Positions 36,851 through 44,867 of a stretch of DNA of 64,000 bases are shown piece after piece. Source of the DNA: Paraburkholderia sp. LEh10 (GTDB lineage Bacteria; Pseudomonadota; Gammaproteobacteria; Burkholderiales; Burkholderiaceae). Position numbers and translations under genes: made by a program. The notes below the pieces were generated by a model. It was given only the letters and a program-made list of their open reading frames with translations, was not told the origin of the DNA and ran no database searches. The stretch is from contig NZ_JAGIPX010000013.1 in the NCBI RefSeq assembly GCF_017814945.1, positions 1-64,000 of the forward strand. Direction: 5' to 3'. The stretch's first letter is position 1. Each line of letters opens with the position of its first letter.

Positions 36851-37380
36851 CTAGAAGCGGTGGGTCATGCCGAGCACAGCCAACGTCTGCGACGTGCCTT
36901 TCGCCTTGACGCTGACGAACGGCCAGCTCGTCGTCGCTTCGCCATGATTCTTCATGTAGCCGGCGCGGACGCAGAGGCTCGTGCGCTTCGACAGAAAATG
37001 GTCGTAGCCGGCCTGGATTCCCCAGGTGCTGTCGTCGGCGCCGCGCACGTTGCGGTTGATGCCTGTGATTTCGAACACATCGGCGGGCGTCGCCTGGATC
37101 GCCGCGCCCACTTCGGCAAGACTGTACGGATGCGAAGCGTGCAGCAGCGCCGCCAGCGAGCGCGCCGGCACATCCTTCGCGCGGTTGTACGAATAGTTGG
37201 CTTGAAGATTGACGATGCCGATGCGATACGCGAGCCCCGCCGAATAGTGCTCGGTATCGGCGAGCGTCAGCGCGACGGGCAGACCCGGAATGGTCTCGAA
37301 CCCGAATGCTGGTACTGATGGGCAATGCCGGCGCACAGTCCGTAGCCGCTATACGATGCCGAAACATCGAGAATATTGCC
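36851..37380 (-). pseudogene. Porin remnant (C-terminal half, frameshifted)
   Basis: The minus strand keeps roughly the last 175 codons of a Gram-negative porin. DVSASYSGYGLCAGIAHQYQ near 37310-37375 is in one frame and, after a shift at about 37290-37320, EHYSAGLAYRIG continues in another through QAGYDHFLSKRTSLCVRAGY to the terminal VLGMTHRF. The signal peptide and N-terminal strands are missing. The remnant ends abruptly at about 37380, where sequence of a MalT-type regulator begins on the other strand. Not functional. Confidence 0.85.
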
Positions 37381-37398
37381 CGTCGTCGCAGGCGTTCG

Positions 37399-37740
37399 AA
37401 CCTGTTTCTGGTTCCGCTCGACGGCGAGCGCAACTGGTATCGCTATCACCGGCTGTTTGCGAGTTTCCTGCGTCACCGGCTGCACGCCGGTCATCCGGAG
37501 CGCGAAGCGCAGATCCATCGGGCAGCCGCACGCTGGTTCATCGAGGAAGCGCAGCCGATTCCCGCAATCGAGCATCTGCTGGATGCCGAAGAGCACGAGG
37601 CAGCGCTGGCGCAAATCGTCCGGCACTCGCGACGCCTGCTCGGCGCGGGCCGCATCCGTTTGCTAATGCGCTGGCTCGACCGCATCGGGCCTGCGCTGCT
37701 CGCGTCGGAGCCGCGCATCGGACTGGTTTACGCATGGGTG
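37399..37740 (+). pseudogene. MalT-type LuxR regulator remnant (central part)
   Basis: About 114 codons match the middle of a MalT-like regulator: NLFLVPLDGERNWYRYHRLF is the conserved end of the ATPase/winged-helix part, followed by HRAAARWFIEEAQPIPAIEH and RLLMRWLDRIGPALLASEP of the helical repeat region. The P-loop half and the C-terminal DNA-binding domain are absent. It is head-to-head with the porin remnant about 20 bases away, which fits loss of a divergent promoter region together with both 5' ends. Similarity to the intact MalT-like protein at 7.0-9.7 kb is clear but not close. Confidence 0.8.
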
Positions 37741-37920
37741 CAATGCGAAGCTCGGTGCGCACAACGGGACCCAGGCCGTCGCGATAGGACGAGAAAAGGG
37801 TTGGATCCCATGACGGCAGGCTTCGCAGTGCGCGACGCCGTGCACGGCTGCTTGCCCATGTCGAACGGGCGAGCCGCGTGTACGATAGAAAGTGTTGACC
37901 AGAGGGTTCAAGGAGGCGTC
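37741..37920. other. Unassigned stretch after the MalT remnant
   Basis: The reading frame continues open but no longer resembles MalT, so a second rearrangement junction is likely near 37740. No gene is recognised. The right end contains the good CAAGGAGGCGTC ribosome site of the next small gene. Confidence 0.4.
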
Positions 37921-38112
37921 ATGAAAGCGGTGTGCCCGCTGCACGGGCCAACGACCATCATCCGCACCAACGCGTACGGGTTTCCTGTGTATGCGTGCTG
38001 CTGCGAAGACGTGCCCTATGTAATGCCCCCGGACGCATGCACGAGGGCGCCGACTCAACGCGGCTCCGACCCGCAGCAGAAGCGGGAGCAAGAGAAGACG
38101 AAAAGAGAATGA
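37921..38112 (+). CDS. Small cysteine-rich hypothetical protein
   Basis: 63 residues. KAVCPLHGPTTIIRTNAYG opens with a C-P-x-H pair, and VYACCCEDVPY supplies three consecutive cysteines, so a metal-binding (zinc-ribbon-like) knuckle is possible; the C-terminal third is Gln/Lys/Arg-rich and probably disordered. AAGGAGG seven bases upstream is an excellent ribosome site. Its stop lies inside a 13-bp tandem repeat. It follows the rearranged porin/MalT scrap and is the only intact-looking gene there. No family recognised. Confidence 0.55.
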   Translation: MKAVCPLHGPTTIIRTNAYGFPVYACCCEDVPYVMPPDACTRAPTQRGSDPQQKREQEKTKRE

Positions 38113-38132
38113 CGGCGGAGAATGACGGCGGA
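38107..38132. repeat. Two tandem 13-bp units
   Basis: GAATGACGGCGGA occurs twice head to tail (38107-38119 and 38120-38132) with a partial third unit (GAACGG). The first copy contains the stop codon of the small cysteine-rich gene. Confidence 0.8.
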
Positions 38133-38481
38133 GAACGGGTCCGTCGTCCGGATACTGCAGCGGCTTCGGACGACGGACGTGCGCATTGCACTGGCAGGCA
38201 ATACGGCTTGCACTCCCGTGCAAACGTTCATTTCAGCCCGGCGATATCGTTGTCTCACTCACACACCCGCTGAACTTTCCCGACCGGTACATAGAAAGAA
38301 GCGGCCTGCTCATCAGTAGGACGTTCCCTATCGCACCCTTTTATTCGAAGCTAGAGTTGCCGCGAGCGGGAAAAGCTACCCTCATGTGAAGCAGCCCGGC
38401 AATTGTTGCGCCGCGTAATTCGCATGAGCGTCGGCTGAACGCGTGCAACGCCAGCCGCGCTCTACCATGCATGGGTTCCCG
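38133..38481. other. Intergenic region without a recognisable gene
   Basis: About 350 bases between the 13-bp repeats and the end of the PhnB-like gene. Several short open frames overlap each other here but none has a family resemblance or a good ribosome site. It contains the converging 3' ends of both neighbours. Confidence 0.4.
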
Positions 38482-38955
38482 CTAATTCGCCGCGCCCGAA
38501 TAGGCCGCTTTCAGCGCGGCGACGTCGAACTTCGTCATGCTCATCATGGCCTGCGCAACGCGTGTGGCTTTTACTGGATCGGGGTCGGCCATCATCCCGA
38601 TGAGATCGTTCGGAACGATCTGCCATGAGACGCCGAAGCGGTCCTTCAACCAGCCGCACGCCTCGGTCACGCTGCCACCTTCGAGAAAGGCGCCCCAATA
38701 GCGGTCGAGTTCCGTCTGATCGTCACAGTTGACCATCAGCGATATCGCGTGATTGAACGAGTCGGGTCCCTTGGAGCTCATCGCGATGAACGGCTGTCCA
38801 AAGAGCTCGAACTCGACGACCTTCGTCGAACCAGCACTTGGCACCTCCGTGACCCGAACCACGCGTGAGTCGGGAAAGATAGCCGTATAGAACGCAGCAG
38901 CCTCCTCAGCTTGCGTGGAGTACCAGAGAAAAGGCGTGATCTTTTGAATCGTCAT
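38482..38955 (-). CDS. VOC-superfamily PhnB/3-demethylubiquinone methyltransferase-like protein
   Basis: 157 residues. IQKITPFLWYSTQAEEAAAF with YTAIFPDSRV and the later FIAMSSKGPDSFNHAISLMV and DRFGVSWQIVPNDL match the PhnB-like (3-dmu-9_3-mt) branch of the vicinal-oxygen-chelate superfamily. Despite the family name no methyltransferase activity is established; members are small dimeric proteins of unclear role. The start at 38955 begins the family-typical MTIQKITPFLW, shorter than the open frame to 38994. Confidence 0.87.
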   Translation of the reverse strand: MTIQKITPFLWYSTQAEEAAAFYTAIFPDSRVVRVTEVPSAGSTKVVEFELFGQPFIAMSSKGPDSFNHAISLMVNCDDQTELDRYWGAFLEGGSVTEACGWLKDRFGVSWQIVPNDLIGMMADPDPVKATRVAQAMMSMTKFDVAALKAAYSGAAN

Positions 38956-39081
38956 CGAGAATCTCCTGTCAATGTTGGCGAAATGCGAAAGCAAGCCGCA
39001 TGCTGCCGTTTGAACGACGAGGGAAGACCATCAAATTCGACATGCCGGGAACTCAATTTTCGACGACCGGCTCAGACGTGC

Positions 39082-39282
39082 TCAACGCCGCAAGAGCCAC
39101 AGCAGCGCCGACAGCACGGCCGAAATCACGATGCACGTGACGATCGGGAAATGAAAGTTGAATCCGTCCCGGACGATATGAATGTCGCCGGGCAACCGGC
39201 CAAACGGGATGCGCGCGAGCCAGTGCCATCCGAGGCCAGCAAGAATGCACAGCATGCCAACAACGATGAGGAAGCGGTTCAT
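39082..39282 (-). CDS. DUF2905 small membrane protein
   Basis: 66 residues: two hydrophobic segments (RFLIVVGMLCILAGLGWHWL and VTCIVISAVLSALLWLLRR) flank the conserved IPFGRLPGDIHIVRDGFNF with its Pro-Gly-Asp turn, the hallmark of the DUF2905 family. It is predicted to be a hairpin inner-membrane protein of unknown role. The ATG at 39282 gives the family length; an extension to 39312 is not conserved. Confidence 0.87.
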   Translation of the reverse strand: MNRFLIVVGMLCILAGLGWHWLARIPFGRLPGDIHIVRDGFNFHFPIVTCIVISAVLSALLWLLRR

Positions 39283-39358
39283 GGTGCGTAGGGTCGCCGA
39301 TGCCGTCATCATAGCCCAGGTCGAACCGTTCGAAGCGAATCAAAACGGGCGTTCGAGC

Positions 39359-40069
39359 CTACGGTCTGGACACGCCAGCACAAGCCGCACGCAATCGTTC
39401 GATATCCAGAATATTGATCTCGCCGAATTTCAGGCTCACTATCCCCTGGCTTTCAAGATTCTTGAGCAACTGATTGGTGGTCTGCCGTGTCAGCGAGACC
39501 ATCGATGCAAGGCTGTCTTGCGAGAGCCGGATCTTGCTCTGTGTCGCATTGAGCCCGTCATACCCTTCGGCGATCATCAGCAGGCGGCTCGCGACGCGTT
39601 GCGCCGCCGGCAGCAACGTCAACGACTCGGCATTCTTGAACGACACCCTCAGGCGCTGCGCCATCAACAATGCGAAATCACGCCAGTAGCGCGGCGTCGT
39701 GTCGAGAAGGCTTTGCAACGCGGCTTCCGGCACATGCATGAACAACGCACGGGTCGCGGCGATCGCGTCGTGTGGACGCGGCAGCCCGTCGAACATCGAG
39801 ATTTCTCCGACCCAGGCAGTCGGCCCCAGCACCGCGAGCAACGCTTCCTTGCCGTCGGCGCCAACCGTCCCGACCGCGAGCGCACCTTCGAGCACCGCAT
39901 ACAGGCCGTAAGACGGATCGCCGTATCGATACAGCACTTCTCCCTTTTCCAGCCGGAGCAGCGTCGCGTGGCTCACCAGATAGTCCCGCAACTCGACGGG
40001 CAGGCTGCGGAACCATGCAGTCGATTCAAGTTGTGGACGATAGCGCAGCAGCGTGGATTCCATGGACAT
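39359..40069 (-). CDS. Crp/Fnr-family transcriptional regulator
   Basis: 236 residues: a cyclic-nucleotide-binding-type beta roll (about 20-130; YRYGDPSYGLYAVLEGALAV), a dimer helix (about 130-155) and a C-terminal Crp winged helix (about 165-225; LSQDSLASMVSLTRQTTNQL is the recognition helix). No N-terminal Fnr cysteines are seen, so it is more likely a Crp-like than an oxygen-sensing protein. It is divergent from the class II aldolase gene; a 6-bp inverted repeat lies seven bases upstream of its start. The effector is unknown. Confidence 0.9.
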   Translation of the reverse strand: MSMESTLLRYRPQLESTAWFRSLPVELRDYLVSHATLLRLEKGEVLYRYGDPSYGLYAVLEGALAVGTVGADGKEALLAVLGPTAWVGEISMFDGLPRPHDAIAATRALFMHVPEAALQSLLDTTPRYWRDFALLMAQRLRVSFKNAESLTLLPAAQRVASRLLMIAEGYDGLNATQSKIRLSQDSLASMVSLTRQTTNQLLKNLESQGIVSLKFGEINILDIERLRAACAGVSRP

Positions 40070-40076
40070 GTCGACG

Positions 40077-40092
40077 TGTCGGCTATCCGACA
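40077..40092. promoter_or_regulatory. TGTCGG-N4-CCGACA inverted repeat
   Basis: Perfect 6-bp arms around CTAT, just upstream of the Crp-type gene in the 185-bp divergent region. Further on, GATGCAAG is repeated at 40171 and 40186. Either could be a regulator site for the divergent aldolase promoter; the evidence is positional only. Confidence 0.35.
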
Positions 40093-40254
40093 GATTTTAC
40101 GCGCGATTCCCGCCATCATGCGGCCACGGCGTCTGAAGACGCAGCGAGGCCGGCCGGCGCATCGCATTTTGATGCAAGCGTGCCCGATGCAAGTGCGCGC
40201 CGCGCCGTTGCAGTTTTCCGAATTGCTGGAACCCATTGAATAAGGAGTGTCGAC

Positions 40255-41022
40255 GTGGCCTCAACTGATGTCAGCCTGAAGCACGCAGTTTCATCTGCCG
40301 AATGGGAAGCCCGGGTCAATCTTGCGGCGGCCTACCGTCTTGTCGCGCTGTTCGGCTGGGACGACCTCGTGTTCACGCATATTTCCGCGCGCGTGCCAGG
40401 CCCGGAGCACCATTTCCTGATCAACCCGTACGGGATGATGTTCGACGAGATCACCGCGTCATCGCTGGTCAAGGTCGATCTCGACGGCCGCAAGGTGTCC
40501 GACTCGCCGTATGACGTCAATCCTGCCGGCTTCAACATCCATAGCGCGGTGCATGCGGCGCGCGAGGACGCGCTGTGCGTGATGCACACGCACTCGATCA
40601 ACGGCGTCGCCGTGTCCGCGCAGCAAGCGGGCTTGCTGCCGCTTTCCCAGCAGTCGCTCATCGTGCTCGCGTCGCTCGGCTATCACGACTATGAGGGCAT
40701 CGCCCTCAACGAAGATGAGAAGCCGCGTCTCGTGCGCGACCTCGGCAGCAACACGTATCTGATGCTGCGCAACCACGGCCTGCTGACCGTCGGCGCGACG
40801 CCCGCGGACGCATTCGCCGCAATGTACTTCTTCGAAGCGTCGTGCATGATCCAGGTGCGGGCGCAGTCGGGCGGGTCGAAGCTCTCGCCGATCGCGCAAC
40901 CGATCCTCGACGGCATCCGGCATCAAGCGATGCAGGCGACGCGGGGTGTCAGCGCAGGCGCGCTCGTATGGCCGGGGCTGCTGCGCCGGCTCGACCGCGC
41001 GAATCCCGGCTACGCGAGCTAA
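40255..41022 (+). CDS. Class II aldolase/adducin-family protein
   Basis: 255 residues. The zinc site of class II aldolases is visible as H111-x-H113 in VMHTHSINGVAV, with the later histidine in MLRNHGLLTVGA; LVFTHISARVPGPEHHFLIN is the conserved opening. The GTG start at 40255 is preceded by TAAGGAG. Family members cleave or epimerise phosphorylated or unphosphorylated sugars, or act as decarboxylases, so the exact reaction is open. It is followed after 117 bases by a ketopantoate-reductase-like gene, likely in the same transcript. Confidence 0.9.
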   Translation: MASTDVSLKHAVSSAEWEARVNLAAAYRLVALFGWDDLVFTHISARVPGPEHHFLINPYGMMFDEITASSLVKVDLDGRKVSDSPYDVNPAGFNIHSAVHAAREDALCVMHTHSINGVAVSAQQAGLLPLSQQSLIVLASLGYHDYEGIALNEDEKPRLVRDLGSNTYLMLRNHGLLTVGATPADAFAAMYFFEASCMIQVRAQSGGSKLSPIAQPILDGIRHQAMQATRGVSAGALVWPGLLRRLDRANPGYAS

Positions 41023-41139
41023 CCCGCGCACTCGACGACGACAACAAGCGATGCGCAAAGCGAACGGCACGAGCGTAATGAGCCGGTCTTGCTGTTCAGC
41101 GCATCAATAGTGTCACCAGTCGGCTCAATCGGACATGGC

Positions 41140-42165
41140 ATGGCAAAGATCTGTATCTACGGCGCGGGCTCCATCGGCTGCTACATTGGCGGACGACTGC
41201 TCGCGGGAGGAAGCGACGTCAACTTCGTTGCGCGTGAGCGCGTCGACAATATGCTGCGCACGCATGGGCTCACGCTGTCGCAGTTCGGCGAGCGCCGCTG
41301 GTCTGTGCCGCCTGCGCGCATCGATGCGTCGACGGACCGCGCCGCGGCCGCTGCGGCTGATCTGGTGCTCGTCACGGTGAAGTCCGCGGCGACACCGACC
41401 GTCGCGGTGGAGTTATCGAGTGTGCTGCGCGCCGATACGATCGTGGTCAGCTTTCAGAACGGCATTGGCAACGCCGACGTTTTGCGCGCCGCGTTGCCGC
41501 GCAATACGGTGCTCGAAGGCGTGGTGCCGTTCAACGTCGTCGAACGCGGCCCGGGCGCCTTTCATCAGGGCTCGGCAGGCGAGCTGGAAATCCGGCGCGC
41601 GCCCGGTATGCAGCCGTTCGCCGGCGACTTCGAGAAAGCGGGACTTCCGCTGGTCCAACACGTCGATATGCTGCCCGTGCAGTGGGCCAAACTGCTGCTC
41701 AACCTCAACAATGCGATCAACGCGCTGTCGAACCGGCCGCTAAAGGAAGAACTCGCCCAACGCGCTTACCGTCTGTGCCTCGGCATGGCGCAGAAAGAAG
41801 CGCTGGCGCTGCTTGCACGGGCGGGCATCGAGCCGGCGAGGCTGACGGCGATCCCGCCCGCGTGGATGCCGCGCGTCCTCGCGATACCCGATGCATGGTT
41901 CGCGCGGCTCGGACGCGCGATGTTGACGATCGATCCGTTGGCGCGCTCGTCGATGTCCGATGACCTCGCGGCGGGACGCGCGACGGAAATCGACTGGATC
42001 AACGGTGAAGTGGTCAAACTCGCCCGGCGCGTCGGGCGCAGGGCGCCCGTGAATGAGCGCTTGTGTGAACTTGTACGGCAAGCCGAGCGTAGCGACGTGC
42101 GTCCTTCATGGACGGGCGACGCGCTATTGGCCGAGTTGCGCGCCGCGACAAGCGGCTCCAGATAG
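41140..42165 (+). CDS. 2-dehydropantoate 2-reductase family protein
   Basis: 341 residues. The N-terminal NADP-binding motif is ICIYGAGSIGCYIGGRLLA; SFQNGIGNADVL and VQWAKLLLNLNNAINAL carry the active-site Asn and Lys of the ApbA/PanE family. PanE reduces ketopantoate to pantoate for CoA synthesis, but many paralogues, including those beside aldolase genes, reduce other 2-oxo acids. The ATG at 41140 begins the family-typical MAKICIYGAGS. Linked to the aldolase it may reduce the aldolase product; a housekeeping pantothenate role is the alternative. Confidence 0.87.
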   Translation: MAKICIYGAGSIGCYIGGRLLAGGSDVNFVARERVDNMLRTHGLTLSQFGERRWSVPPARIDASTDRAAAAAADLVLVTVKSAATPTVAVELSSVLRADTIVVSFQNGIGNADVLRAALPRNTVLEGVVPFNVVERGPGAFHQGSAGELEIRRAPGMQPFAGDFEKAGLPLVQHVDMLPVQWAKLLLNLNNAINALSNRPLKEELAQRAYRLCLGMAQKEALALLARAGIEPARLTAIPPAWMPRVLAIPDAWFARLGRAMLTIDPLARSSMSDDLAAGRATEIDWINGEVVKLARRVGRRAPVNERLCELVRQAERSDVRPSWTGDALLAELRAATSGSR

Positions 42166-42184
42166 ATAAAAAGAAGGCCGCCCG

Positions 42185-42439
42185 TCACTCGTTGACACCA
42201 AGCAGATTCTCAATGTGTCCTTCGATGCGAGCGCGCGCCTCCGCGGCCGCCTGTTCCGTCGTGCGGGAAACCAGCGGAAAGGCGAGACCATTTCCCTTGA
42301 ACATGCCCGCGTGGTGCACCCACGAGTTGTACGCGTACACGCCGGAATCACGCCGGACGAGGTTGATGGTCACGTTGTACGTGCGTTGCATTCCTCCCAT
42401 TCGCGTGTAGGGGAATCTGTAGATCTCCGAGTGAATCAT
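42185..42439 (-). CDS. Small conserved hypothetical protein
   Basis: 84 residues: a short beta-rich part (EIYRFPYTRMGGMQRTYNVT, then VRRDSGVYAYNSW) and a C-terminal helix (TTEQAAAEARARIEGHIENL). AGGAGAAGGC is a strong ribosome site for the ATG at 42439. It is paired with the following upstream small gene on the same strand (39-base gap). Proteins of this kind are common as small accessory genes in Burkholderia-type genomes but have no assigned function. Confidence 0.75.
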   Translation of the reverse strand: MIHSEIYRFPYTRMGGMQRTYNVTINLVRRDSGVYAYNSWVHHAGMFKGNGLAFPLVSRTTEQAAAEARARIEGHIENLLGVNE

Positions 42440-42478
42440 GAAATGCCTTCTCCTATCTCTCGCACTTCCAGCAATGAC

Positions 42479-42709
42479 TTAATTGGCCAGGATCTCACAT
42501 GGAGGACGCGGCATCGGCTCGTCGTCCACGAACGCGGTGCCGCATCGCACAGCAAATGCAAATGCCGATTGCCGGTTCGCGAAATGCCCCAGATCACCGA
42601 GCGATGTCGCTTCGCCATCCTCTTCGAGAATGGAAACGCGTGCGACAAAGGTATTCCCGCTTCTCGCAACGGACGGTTGAATCGCGATACCTCGATGATA
42701 AAAGTGCAT
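42479..42709 (-). CDS. Small conserved hypothetical protein
   Basis: 76 residues. The MHFYHRGIAIQPSVARSGNT opening, ILEEDGEATSLGDLGHFANR and the ending GEPMPRPP-like DDEPMPRPPCEILAN match a small Burkholderiales-restricted protein type. AAGGAGACGTC upstream of the ATG at 42709 fixes the start. It probably forms a two-gene transcript with the next small gene. No signal peptide or membrane segment; function unknown. Confidence 0.75.
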   Translation of the reverse strand: MHFYHRGIAIQPSVARSGNTFVARVSILEEDGEATSLGDLGHFANRQSAFAFAVRCGTAFVDDEPMPRPPCEILAN

Positions 42710-42998
42710 GACGTCTCCTTGGTGTCCGGATGTATCTGCCAGTTCGCCCCCCACTTCTTGAATGCCAGCAACGCGATGAGAGAGCTCAGTGCGCAGTGTA
42801 AGGCATTTGTTAGCTACAACCAAGATGCATTGCGATCGGCTGCGTGCTTTATTGCCGCACGGGCAGGTAATGGAGTGTTGACATCAATTGCGCGCCGGCG
42901 GACGCAATCCTTTGGGCGTTCAATAAGGGGCATACCCTGGAAAAGACCGTCAAGCGCTGTGCGGCGAACGAGTACCGCAATTCTCATTCGACCCGTTT
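42710..42998. other. Intergenic region between small gene and TlpA-like gene
   Basis: 289 bases with the promoter of the two leftward small genes and the 3' flank of the thioredoxin-like gene. The open frames crossing it are extensions of the 76-residue gene or antisense. Nothing else is recognised. Confidence 0.4.
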
Positions 42999-43814
42999 CT
43001 AGTGGCGCACAACAGCCGCGCGAGACGGATAAAGCGATTCGATTTCGTGTTGAAACGTCGCTCGTGAAAACGGTCCGAGATGAACCGCTAGCAGTCTGCC
43101 GTGTTCGTCGAAGAACAGGGTAGTTGGAAATCCACGGGCATGCACCGACTGGGCAACTGCGAGCGTCCGATCGAGTATCACGTTATCTGGCGCCAGCTTC
43201 TGCGCTGAAAGAAAGTCGCGCACCGCTTCGGGCGATTCTCCCTGATTGACGAAGTCAAGTTCGATATTGCGCAGTTCGTGCTGTGCGCGGGTCAACATCG
43301 GCATTTCCGAGCGACACGGCGCGCACCAGCTCGCCCACAGATTGACGACGACAGGTTTGCCATTTGCTCCGCCAAGCGTGCGGGAATTGCCGTCGATATC
43401 GACGAGTCTGACGGCTGGCATCGTCTGTACTTGCGTCGATGCACCAACGGCGGCTGTCAATGCGAGCCAGCTTGAAACACCTGCTGCAGCGGCGAACATC
43501 AAAGCGCGCCGTAAGCGTGGCCTACGGGCGAACACGAACAGCAGCATCGCCGCACCGGCGACGATGCCCGCCATCGGATCGAAGCCCAGATCCCGAAAGT
43601 CGAAAATGCTGAGCCAGTCCTCGCGGTAAGCAGGCAGATAGCGCGCGACGAACGAGATTCTAGACACGACCAATGCGGCCAGCACGATGTTCACGATTGG
43701 CGCTTCGGAATCGACAGCATGTCGGCTGATGAGCCGCCCAACCATCAGTGATATTGCAACGCTGGCAACCAGAATGAGTGGCGCGACCGGAATGACGAGT
43801 TCACCGATTTTCAT
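42999..43814 (-). CDS. TlpA-like thiol-disulfide oxidoreductase with membrane N-domain
   Basis: 271 residues. The N-terminal half has about four membrane segments resembling the prolipoprotein-diacylglyceryl-transferase-like domain found fused to some TlpA proteins. The C-terminal thioredoxin domain (about 130-260) has the redox motif W-C164-APC167 in VVNLWASWCAPCRSEMPML and the cis-Pro loop ARGFPTTLFF. It is predicted to face the periplasm and reduce or isomerise disulfides, for example in cytochrome c or envelope-protein maturation. An alternative GTG start at 43838 adds eight residues; neither has a strong ribosome site. Confidence 0.85.
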   Translation of the reverse strand: MKIGELVIPVAPLILVASVAISLMVGRLISRHAVDSEAPIVNIVLAALVVSRISFVARYLPAYREDWLSIFDFRDLGFDPMAGIVAGAAMLLFVFARRPRLRRALMFAAAAGVSSWLALTAAVGASTQVQTMPAVRLVDIDGNSRTLGGANGKPVVVNLWASWCAPCRSEMPMLTRAQHELRNIELDFVNQGESPEAVRDFLSAQKLAPDNVILDRTLAVAQSVHARGFPTTLFFDEHGRLLAVHLGPFSRATFQHEIESLYPSRAAVVRH

Positions 43815-44274
43815 TACGCCACGCACTTTTGATGACACGCGCGGCGTTGCAACACTGCACTGAAAGACATGATCGAACGCCTCGAAAGTTGAAGTCGCGG
43901 TTCGGCCATATCGTAGAGTTTTGCTGCGTGAAAGACCACGTCGACGAGGCTCACGAACATGCTCTTGCGTCTCAACATGCCCGCGGTTCTCAAAAGCTCA
44001 TCTTTAGTCCAACGCGTGTACTGAGTTGACGGATGCACCCGATGGTTCGAGTACACCGCCGACGAGTGCTTGCGCGCCTGAGTTGGTCCGCTGATAAACG
44101 GCCTCGGCGTACGCTACTGTGCGCTTTTACAATACGTAGGCGGCGATTGCGCTGACCTGGTGCGCGTGTCCTTACCGCACGGCCGGCTGCCCGCAGTGCG
44201 CACGCTGGTCGACTATCCTGCCGTCGTGATGCCCGAGGTAACGGCGTTCGACGGGTGCTAGAAGGAGCACAGCA
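43815..44274. other. 460-bp region with weak gene remnant
   Basis: No intact gene is recognised. A 79-codon minus-strand open frame (43814-44056) lacks a ribosome site and any family pattern. Bases 44082-44261 on the plus strand hold a short possible LysR relic, described separately. The right end carries GAAGGAG, the ribosome site of the following exported protein. Confidence 0.4.
44082..44261 (+). pseudogene. Possible relic of a LysR-type regulator C-terminus
   Basis: An open stretch without a start codon ends in VSLPHGRLPAVRTLVDYPAV before a TAG. The pattern H-x-R-x2-P-x-V-R-x-L-V-D-Y resembles the C-terminal end of LysR substrate-binding domains. The fit is short and could be chance. Confidence 0.25.
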
Positions 44275-44856
44275 ATGAAGATCCAGTATTTCCTCGTGGC
44301 GGCAGGTGTCGCCATGATGGCCTGCCCGGCGTTTTCCCAGCCGCAGACGTCGGTCGAGATCCAGCGAGGAACGGACAAGACCACCGTGACAGGAACGGCA
44401 ACCGTCATTGCCACCGTCGTCGCCATCGATCCCGCTACCCGGACCGTCACGCTCAAGGACAAGAACGGAAAGATCGAAAAACTCGAGGCGGGCAACGAAG
44501 TGCACAACTTCGACCAACTCAAGATCGGCGATGTGGTCACCACCGAGTACCAGGAGGCGAGGTCTTTGAGTCTCAAGAAGACAAACGGCCCGCGCTCCCG
44601 CAAGGAGCGGCAGATCTTGCAGCCCGCCGCGTCGGGGACCAAACCGGGCGGCACGATCACGCGTGAGGTGACGGTAGTGGGCGATGTCGTCACCGTCGAT
44701 GCAAAGCGCAGTCACATCACGATAAGGGGGCCGCAGGGCAAGGTGGATGTGGTGGTCGACCCCGAGCAACTGAAGCACATTCGCGTGGGCGATCAGGTTG
44801 AGATCGTGCATACGGAAGCGGTTGCCATATCCGTGACGCCCGAAGCGGCGAAGTAG
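44275..44856 (+). CDS. Exported protein with two similar beta-rich units
   Basis: 193 residues. The signal peptide (about 1-21) ends at CPAFSQ. The mature part holds two units of the same design: TVIATVVAIDPATRTVTLKD followed by KIEKLEAG..VHNFDQLKIGDVV, and VTVVGDVVTVDAKRSHITIR followed by GKVDVVVD..LKHIRVGDQVEIVHTEA. Each looks like a small OB- or barrel-like sheet with a conserved K/R-I/V-G-D turn. Proteins of this kind are periplasmic and uncharacterised. GAAGGAG gives a good start at 44275. It converges with the GntR gene, leaving 11 bases. Confidence 0.8.
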   Translation: MKIQYFLVAAGVAMMACPAFSQPQTSVEIQRGTDKTTVTGTATVIATVVAIDPATRTVTLKDKNGKIEKLEAGNEVHNFDQLKIGDVVTTEYQEARSLSLKKTNGPRSRKERQILQPAASGTKPGGTITREVTVVGDVVTVDAKRSHITIRGPQGKVDVVVDPEQLKHIRVGDQVEIVHTEAVAISVTPEAAK

Positions 44857-44867
44857 ACGTCGGCTAT

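Noticed and set aside
36851..37920. Insertion sequence at the porin/MalT scrap
   Set aside because: No transposase, terminal inverted repeats or target duplication seen; simple deletion explains the structure.
38122..38389. Overlapping 60-70-codon open frames after the 13-bp repeats
   Set aside because: Several frames are open at once, none with a start signal or family resemblance.
43814..44056. 80-codon minus-strand open frame upstream of the TlpA-like gene
   Set aside because: No ribosome site, no recognisable family and it overlaps the likely promoter region.
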